Positions 57,301 to 64,000 of a DNA stretch of 64,000 bases are shown here, piece after piece. This stretch comes from Pelodera strongyloides. Lineage: Eukaryota; Nematoda; Chromadorea; Rhabditida; Rhabditidae. Made by a program: the position numbers and the translations under genes. The DNA is taken from the NCBI GenBank assembly GCA_036852015.1, contig JAANDG010000035.1, positions 308,501 through 372,500 of the forward strand. The letters are read 5' to 3'. The notes beneath the pieces are model-generated. The model searched no databases and was not told where the DNA came from. It saw nothing but the letters and a program-made list of their open reading frames with translations. Each line of letters opens with the position of its first letter. Positions within the stretch are counted from its first letter, which is position 1.

Positions 57301-60300
57301 GAAATAAACATTTGCAATTCGCGAAAAGAGGCATGAGAAGACTAAAGGATAGCAGCAAACCATTCCAAAATAAATGAAAATATAATTTGCAAAATGTAAA
57401 GAGGTTGGTACGTGGTTTTGAAACGTATGCTTATGCTGGAGAACTTCATTCACATGTATTATATGCAAATTTTGCAGGTCGGCTAACAGAATAGAACAAA
57501 ATTTGCATATAATACATGGGACAGTGTCAAATCCATGTGCCATACCGCTTCATTTTAAGCTCGAAAGGAGAAGGCAAATTCGAAAAACAAAGGTGATTGA
57601 AAAAAATAAAATCTATATTGCTTACCGTAACAGTCCTCAATGGATGCTTCTCCTTCTCTGCGTCTTCCTCATTCTCCTCACTCTTTTCGTCACTGTCATC
57701 CTTCTTTACCGTCAACGTCGATTCTATCACATTTCCAGCACTATTCGACTTTGTCCTCTCCTCTTTTCGTGTGCTCTCTCGCCTAATTATCGATCCATTT
57801 CTTCGATTCAAATCGTCAGTTCCAACCAATGAGGAAAGACTTTCGGCGTCGATGAAAGGAAACTGAAACCGAGAAACTTTAGTCATGCTACCCAGTGGAC
57901 TTATGCACGGAACACCGAGAACACTCCCAGTTGGCAGAATTTTCCCGTGGTCCAGCTCCCACTGAGACTGGACACTTCCCACTGGGAAGCTTGCACCCAG
58001 TGCTCGTGCTTACGGCCATTGGAGTGGCCGCTCACTCGCCCACAGTGTGCCACCTGTGCGCCAGTTGTGCGCGAACATCGGAGCACGGAATTTTTTTGTT
58101 GGCGCGTGGACTAATAATAAGCGCTTCTGCTGCACCTGCGGCCTATTCAATGCATGTCCGTTTTGCCTTTGTCAAAGGCATGCATAGGTGTGCTCGGATT
58201 CCGAAGGAAGTATCGTATATACATATATAGACTCAACTTACCTTAATATCGGGCGTAAAGTCCAAAAGAATCTCATCAACTTCTGGATCCGATGGCTCTG
58301 GACTTACACACGGTGCGGTGCTCTCACGTTCGATTACAGAGGATAGTTCTTGTTTGTAAGAAGGCCGAGAGGGAGGAGAATCAGAGTCCTTTCTGGAAAA
58401 GAATGACTAAACTATTTTTGCCATCCTTTGCTTTTCTATTGCCTTGTTTGCGTACAGTAGACAAGATCTTTTATCGGTTAATTTACTCTACCATTATATG
58501 CCGCAGAATACGACAGGGCATTTTAAAGCGAAGTACCGCCCGGTTTTTGAAACACATCGAGTACACCAGCATTCTTATGCAGCTTATTCAAATGAACGTA
58601 AATTAGAATAAAAAAATCTAGATAAATTCGGGTAAATTAGCATATTCAGTCGTGCACGACGCGACTCAAAAACCGGCCGACATTTCGTTTTAAAGGACAA
58701 CGTTTTCAAGTTTTACACATACAACATATATACAACACTCCATCAGATAAGTGACCTAGGCCTATGCCAAGTCCGATTCCTAGGCCCAATCCCGAGTCGT
58801 ATTTAGATTTATTATTTCACTATAATGCAAAATGTGATAAAATGCTGATACTAATAGAAACTTACTTGAAATTCGGGTTAATATATTGTGCCGGTGCACT
58901 CTTGGAGTGATGCAGCGGTGTCTGAGGTTTCGACTGCTTTTGAGGCTTGTTTCGTACAGGCGGCGGAGCTATGCAGTTATTCGTCGTGATGTGGTTTGGC
59001 ACATTATTCTCCGGCTTATGTTCGCTGACTTCCAATTGTGATACTGTATCAGACAGGAGTCCGTCCTGAGTACCGTAGTTCTTCTGCGCTCCTAGAAAGG
59101 CAGAATTGTCCATGATCTTTTAGGCTTTACAGTACTATATTTGCTAGAACATGCACAGCAATCGTAATTAACTAATTAATAGTTTAGTGTGATAGCGCTA
59201 CGCAAATGAGGTTTTTCTTAAATTCTAGACTATGCAATTTGTTCCTGAAGGCCGAGGGAATTATTGCTATGGATTACAAAAATTAAAATAAAAATGGTAC
59301 CGTATGGGTATGGCGCTAACACATTATCGGGGCACGCAACTTTTTGCAACTACTCTGGTCCTCAGGCGCGCAGCGCGGACATGCGAATCCGCGTCCGCGG
59401 AAAAATATGCAAATTTGCACTGAAAACTTGAGACGGAGAGAAACAAGTTTCGCCCTCTTTTCTACGTCTCCGCTTTTTCCATGTCAAAAAAGCCATATGG
59501 GGGTCTCGATTTATAGCAAAAACAGCGCATTTTGCTTCCAATTATCAAATGTGCGTCTCGTGTACGATTTTGCATACACCTTTGAAAGTTAGAAAATGCA
59601 TCATTGATAATACTAGAGGAGGCGAAAATGCACAGTTTATGCACGCTCGAAAAAAAATAGTCCTGTGGCGACCGCTGCGGGACCATTTTTTGGCGGTCTG
59701 TAGTTGTTCTCGCGTAGTGCTAATCTACGGTAATTAAAGCCATACTTGGAAGCAAAATACGGCATACATCGAGACCCCAATATCTTTCCCGCGGAAACGC
59801 GTTTGCGTGTCCGCGTTTCGCGCCTGAGAACGTATACTGGTAACTGAAGCTGCGCTCTCGTCGTACATTTCATAGGAACGGTCAATAGCTATGCAGTTCC
59901 TGAGGACATATGCTGGCTTTTTCTGCATAATGTTCTAATTATTCTAATTGAATGGGGGAAAAAGCATTTCTACACGCGGTAGTTGGATGAGCACACAAAC
60001 TTTACCAGCTGACAATAATAGTGGAGTTTCCAAAGTCAACAAGTCTAAAGTTTATATTAGTTTCACACAACATTCCACAAAAAGAACCGAAGAAATATAT
60101 TTTATCCTGTAAACGAACTAGAAAACGTGGTTGTAACGTTAGTTCTTTGAAAATTTGGTTGCAGCTGAAAGAGTACATTCTTACTACTTTAAAGTGACAT
60201 AACATCCGGGTTTGAAGCGTATGATGGACAACTGCTTTCCTATGCATTTATGCCAAGTGAGCTCGCCTTGAACTTGATTTTTTCTTCTAATCACACTCTT

Positions 60301-61457
60301 TTGCATGGAAATGCAGGCACCAAAATTTGTTTCAAAAACCAGCTGTTATACCGCTTTAATGAGTTTACCATATGCGAATTAACCATTACACAGCATGGTA
60401 AGAGCAGAAAAAAATATGGCATTTGTAAAAGTAAAATAATTTGTTTTGTGGATGTCACCAGCAATCGGAATTGCACAGGCTCAGATACGAGGTATCTTGG
60501 AAGAGTTTTGAGAATCCATGGGACTATTAGATGATTTATTGATTAATGATATAAACGGTTTTGATCGGTGGGGCGGGAATCGGACCCACACCGAACAACC
60601 AAACATGCGGGTTCGACTCCGCCCGAGCGAAACCTCAATTTTTCATTTGCAATCAAATACTATAAAGTGGCTAAGGGCGGCCTTAATGCTCAAGCATTTG
60701 AAATGAAAAGTTGATTACCTTTCTCGTCCTTGATCTTGCCATGATCTTTAGATCCTCGGTAATTATTCACTTTATGATTCGAACCGGGCGGCAACGGGGG
60801 CTTTGACTTGGAATGAGCAATCGAAGGTTTACTCGATGAGCGCCTAAAATTTGAATAATAATTAGTTTCCGCGGTGGGATTCGAATCCGTGACCTTCTTT
60901 TTAGCAGCCAGAAGCCTTGTCCACTACACTAACCAGTGACCTGCACTGTAGGAAGCTTTGTGGACCGAGGCGAGAACCTGTGAGTTCGCGTTATCCTCGC
61001 CAGGTAACATTTCCCATGGAAAGATGGGATAAGCGGTGAATCGCGAGACCTGGCGAAAGAAGGTGAGCGGCGATAAATAGGCACATTGGCACACGTCGCG
61101 CGCCATGAACTCAACGTTTACTATGTGGCTAGTATGATCCCGCGTCGAATGCCCCGCATCTCATAGAGCACTAGCCGAACTTTCTTATTTCTTTCTAATT
61201 ACAAATTGCTTTGCACTTATATTACCACTGGCGCATCAACTGCGTATGTTAAACTTACAATTAGCATAGTGGGTGGGTGCGTAGTTCGTGTATGCCCCGA
61301 CTATGTTGTCTACGTGCGCAACTCCTCTTTTAAACTACTTTTGCGTGTATTTTATATGTATTTACAAGCGAGGAAGTTCAGCCTATTCATGATGCGTGAG
61401 TATGTACGTGTTGTGGAAACGAGATCACTAATATAATTCACGACTGCGTAAGGATTT

Positions 61458-61500
<43 letters not shown>

Positions 61501-63828
61501 AGGGAGTGGAGAGAGAAAGAGAGAAGGCACTCAGCCTTCTGACGTATGACTGGATCTCGAAAACAATCTGCTCTACAGAAATTAAAGATGAAAGAAGAAG
61601 AAAGTAGTAAACAACAGATCCTAAAGATAATATTCAGACGTAATAGTATGACGTGTGAGAGAAGGAGCAGGAGTCACGAGGTAACTCTAACGTTAGAAGT
61701 GTCACGGAGCCTTTAATTACAGGGAGATTACCTATTGTTGGTGTTGGCATTTGTATTGATCGTGCTCCTCAGACTGTCGCTCGTGTCTTGCGGGGAGTCG
61801 GAACTAGTCCTTCCCACTTCCGAAGTACGCAACGATAAGGTTTCCGGCCTTTGTGGACGACGCATCTGCGAAAGTAAGGCGAGACGTCGGTTCTTCTGTA
61901 AATGACAGAATTTATAGGACAAAAACCACTAAGTTCAACAGAGGACTAACAGAAATAATAATAATAATAATTTATGAAATAACAACACAAAGAAGAACAT
62001 GAACTAAATGTGTTTGTCGCTCGCCGCGCAACAAAACGAAGAAAGAATAAGCCTAAGCCTAAGCCTAAGCCACTGGTTGAAGATAAGTACATATATTAGA
62101 GGATAGCTATGCCCTCTGCCTTGTTTTTAAGCGCTTCCACAGTGCTCCCAAATCAATGTGTTATTTTAATTTTAGCATGTCGTTTTGGAAGGAACCTCGA
62201 AAAAAAAAGTTAAATTAAAGATGAATATCTGAATAAATACCTGATCGCTCTTCTCTGCCAATTTCTTTGCCGCTCGATATATTCCCCAGTAAAGATACAA
62301 CATCACGAACAACGTGCTCCAATAGTAGCTGATGTACATACCCATATTGAGGTAGGGATTCGTCATAAACTAAAAAAATAAAAATAAAAAGTTTTGCCGT
62401 TTTTGAAAATGGGAGATTGCTTACAGATAAAAACAACAACAACTGATTGGAATGTTAATTGTTCGTAACAAACCTGTACATAACACTCATCATCTTTAAG
62501 TAAACGTCCTTGACCCGTGAATGTACCGTACCCAAAAATCGAGAGAGTGAAAAGCACCGACGGCACCTGAAAAAAACAACTCAAGTTGACGTACTTGTGC
62601 CGCGAATGTGTCGCACTTGATGGTGCACCCTGCTCATAAGCTTAAAAAATTAAGAATTTAAAGGGTCAGGCCCATTTCAAATGACCCCTATTTTTGATGA
62701 TTCCATCTAGTTCTCGATGTTAAATACAGTAGGATGCAATATTTTTCTTATTTTCAAGCGCAAAACTCACCCACTATTCGGCAATTTACCGTGGGCAGTC
62801 ATACCCAACTATTTATCGCAGTTGGCACGCCCCTTCGCGCTCATTGGCCAATATCGCAATTGCCACGCCCAATAGAGCATATTGCCCAATTAGTGCGAAG
62901 GGGCGCGACAACTGCGATAAATAGTTGGGTATGACTGGCAATGGTAAATTGCCGAATACTGCGTGAATTTTGCGCTTGAAAATTAGGAAAATATCATATC
63001 CTACTATATTTGACATGAAGAATCATATGGAATCATCAAAAATATGGGTCATTTGTTAAGCGAGTTTTTTTTCAAGTTGCGTTGCATTTGCATCTGCCAC
63101 CTAAAGCCTAAAAAGATGTAGAGTTGCAAGAATGTAACAGAGGGAATTCTTGTATAATGTAGACTGTAGACTAGACTCGAAACTTGATCGGCCTTACATT
63201 AATATATAAACATGATGGTAACAATCAGATAATGTTATCTGTAGAGAAAATTAATAATAAAGAAATTCTTACCACCCAAATTGCGACAATAATGAGCATG
63301 ACCCGTTTGGACGTTCGCCAATTGCGATAAGTGGCAGGCATTTTGACGGAACAATATCTGAAAACACAAGGTTATGATCGGGTTTGCATATCATTAGTTG
63401 CTTTATCCACCGAAAACTAGGCGTCGCCGGGAATTGACTCCCTCTCACTTCTACTGCTCATTCCCGGGATGCACAACAAATCGAAAGATTGCGCACTCGC
63501 CTAGCAAAAGGTCTTCCAACGCAGCGACGCACGGAGACGCCTCTCTAGTAGGGTGCGCCAGGGGTCCGCCACGGGTGAGCGAAATTTTATCGGTGATGCG
63601 ATCGGGACCCATCATAGAGGGTCGCGTTCTTTTTTGATCAGTTTTGTTTCGAACTGCTGTATTTTTGTCTTACCTGTCTATCGTAATCCCTAGCACTGTG
63701 TAGATAGACGCCAGACATACAGTGTAATCAATCGATAGCCAGAGATCGCAGAGGAAGTTGCCCCACACCCATTTCTGATCGTTGAGAAAGAAGTGCGTGT
63801 AGACGGGGATACCCTCCAAGCCGATGAT
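54345..63828 (-). CDS. gar-2: G-protein-linked acetylcholine receptor (muscarinic type), 5' part outside window
   Basis: A class A receptor for acetylcholine in the plasma membrane. Exons, minus strand: 63674-63828, 63273-63357, 62474-62566, 62241-62369, 61732-61895, 60719-60843, 58866-59113, 58242-58392, 57626-57862, 55799-55909, 54793-54906, 54345-54521. The window starts near TM2/TM3. Seen: TM3 with Asp in [14 protein letters not shown], the DRY motif split over the first exon joint, [22 protein letters not shown]4-TM5 ([17 protein letters not shown]), a very long third intracellular loop (about 300 residues, Ser/Pro- and Glu/Lys-rich), TM6 [10 protein letters not shown] and TM7 NSPINPFCY. 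All joints are in phase except between 60719-60843 and 58866-59113, where an exon or different boundary is missing. The gar-2 assignment is from memory of nematode GAR proteins. Confidence 0.88.
54935..55107. repeat. MITE family B
   Basis: TTTAAAGCGGTATGACAGGC at the left; CGTTTCACAAACCGTCTGTC at the right. In the receptor intron. Confidence 0.7.
56195..56349. repeat. MITE family A
   Basis: TAGCGAAATACCGGCGAGTT at the left; GCGTTTCAAAAAAGAGGCCG then GTATTTCGCTTTA at the right. Confidence 0.8.
57398..57550. repeat. MITE family B (diverged)
   Basis: GGTTTTGAAACGTATGCTTA near the left; the right end is ATCCATGTGCCATACCGCTT. The core has ATTATATGCAAATTTTGCAG facing AATTTGCATATAATACATG. Confidence 0.55.
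57902..58020. repeat. MITE with ATGCACG-type ends (diverged)
   Basis: TATGCACGGAACACCGAGAA faces CCCAGTGCTCGTGCTTACGG, and the same GGCCATTGG flank follows as GGCCACTGG does in the 6.8-kb copy. Confidence 0.5.
58522..58693. repeat. MITE family A
   Basis: TTTAAAGCGAAGTACCGCCC at the left; CTCAAAAACCGGCCGACATT then TCGTTTTAA at the right. Confidence 0.8.
59362..59832. repeat. Foldback element of about 470 bp
   Basis: CCTCAGGCGCGCAGCGCGGA faces GTCCGCGTTTCGCGCCTGAG. Further in, GGGGGTCTCGATTTATAG and TTTTGCTTCCAA face TTGGAAGCAAAAT and CATCGAGACCCC. It lies in a receptor intron. Confidence 0.75.
60187..60359. repeat. MITE family B
   Basis: TTTAAAGTGACATAACATCC and GGGTTTGAAGCGTATGATGG at the left; TTTCAAAAACCAGCTGTTAT then ACCGCTTTAA at the right. 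Confidence 0.75.
60565..60640. other. tRNA-like sequence with B-box motifs on both strands
   Basis: The plus strand has GCGGGTTCGACTCCGCCC; the minus strand has GTGGGTCCGATTCCCGCC. Neither strand folds into a complete tRNA by eye. Possibly a rearranged tRNA or SINE fragment. Confidence 0.3.
60868..60946 (-). other. tRNA-like sequence, probably pseudogene or SINE
   Basis: The minus strand begins GGTCACTGGTTAGTGTAGTG (A-box-like) and has the B box GGATTCGAATCCC. The anticodon arm CTTCT...AGAAG has an enlarged loop, so it is not called functional. Confidence 0.4.
61460..61505. repeat. GA-rich simple repeat
   Basis: About 40 bases of nearly pure GA in a receptor intron. Confidence 0.9.
62049..62071 (-). 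repeat. Interstitial telomere-like repeat
   Basis: Nearly four units of AAGCCT/GCCTAA in a receptor intron, TTAGGC on the minus strand. Confidence 0.85.
62681..63053. repeat. Long hairpin element of about 370 bp
   Basis: ATGACCCCTATTTTTGATGA faces TCATCAAAAATATGGGTCAT. The arms continue through AATATTTTTCTTATTTTCAA, TTCGGCAATTTACC and CATACCCAACTATTTATCGC to a loop with CGCCCCTTCGCGCTCATTGG. In a receptor intron, non-coding. Confidence 0.88.
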
Positions 63829-64000
63829 CTGAAATAATATTAGGATTAATTCCCCTGTTACCGTACTCGCCATGGCAATGTTTAACCTGAAGGACGCCGG
63901 GCTCTTGTGTACTGTATCTCTCCCAATAGTTATAGGGTTTTTTGCGGTATGTGCGCCACCCGTTTGCTACTGTTGCGCGAACTGCGGTGGTACGCCTTCC

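Noticed and set aside
63398..63637. Plus-strand frame at 63.4-63.6 kb
   Set aside because: It lies within a receptor intron on the opposite strand and has no features of a gene.

Overview
The window looks like nuclear DNA of a nematode. The evidence is: six tracts of the nematode telomere unit TTAGGC/GCCTAA inside the sequence; many short-to-medium introns with compact TTTTCAG-type acceptors; acceptors a few bases before two predicted start codons, as expected for spliced-leader trans-splicing; and a muscarinic-type receptor that reads like nematode gar-2. About half of the window is mobile DNA. Species cannot be named from the sequence.

Layout. 1-886: the 3' end of an unrecognised plus-strand gene, interrupted by a 28-bp tandem repeat. 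2586-5842: a small inverted-repeat element (MITE family A) split by a 3.1-kb internally deleted Ty3/gypsy element (E1). 6.08-8.93 kb: four linked minus-strand exons of an unrecognised acidic, coiled-coil-like protein, surrounded by MITEs. 10.18-11.42 kb: a foldback element with GC-rich palindromes inside. 12.2-12.4 kb: a minus-strand terminal exon. 13,462-40,991 (+): a 15-exon membrane-bound site-2 protease gene (MBTPS2/S2P, HELGH and LDG motifs). Its intron 12 is 20.9 kb and holds two large antisense Ty3/gypsy elements (E2 at about 20.0-27.3 kb; E3 at 30.9-38.6 kb with 547-bp LTRs that look identical), degraded envelope-like coding remnants (27.8-30.6 kb), and a foldback element that E3 split. 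Intron 3 carries a solo LTR related to E1. 43,713-52,549 (+): a 20-exon lysosomal phospholipase B-like gene (PLBD family, about 600 aa) with an intact tRNA-Gln gene in one intron. 54,345-63,828 (-): most of a G-protein-linked acetylcholine receptor (gar-2-like), 5'-truncated at the window edge, whose stop codon lies inside a telomere-like repeat.

The three recognised host genes have no obvious shared pathway: S2P cleaves membrane-bound transcription factors in the Golgi, the PLBD protein is a lysosomal Ntn-type hydrolase, and the receptor signals acetylcholine. Neighbourhood is better explained by chromosome position than by an operon, since the intergenic gaps are 1.8-2.7 kb.

The most interesting material is in the retroelements. 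E2 and E3 each carry an extra ORF after pol that is not a recognisable envelope gene (one has a C-terminal zinc knuckle). Each ORF is preceded by a plausible splice acceptor, and for E2 a donor four codons into gag is in frame with it. All dated or structured elements in the S2P gene lie antisense to it. All coordinates were read by eye and no alignment or database search was run.
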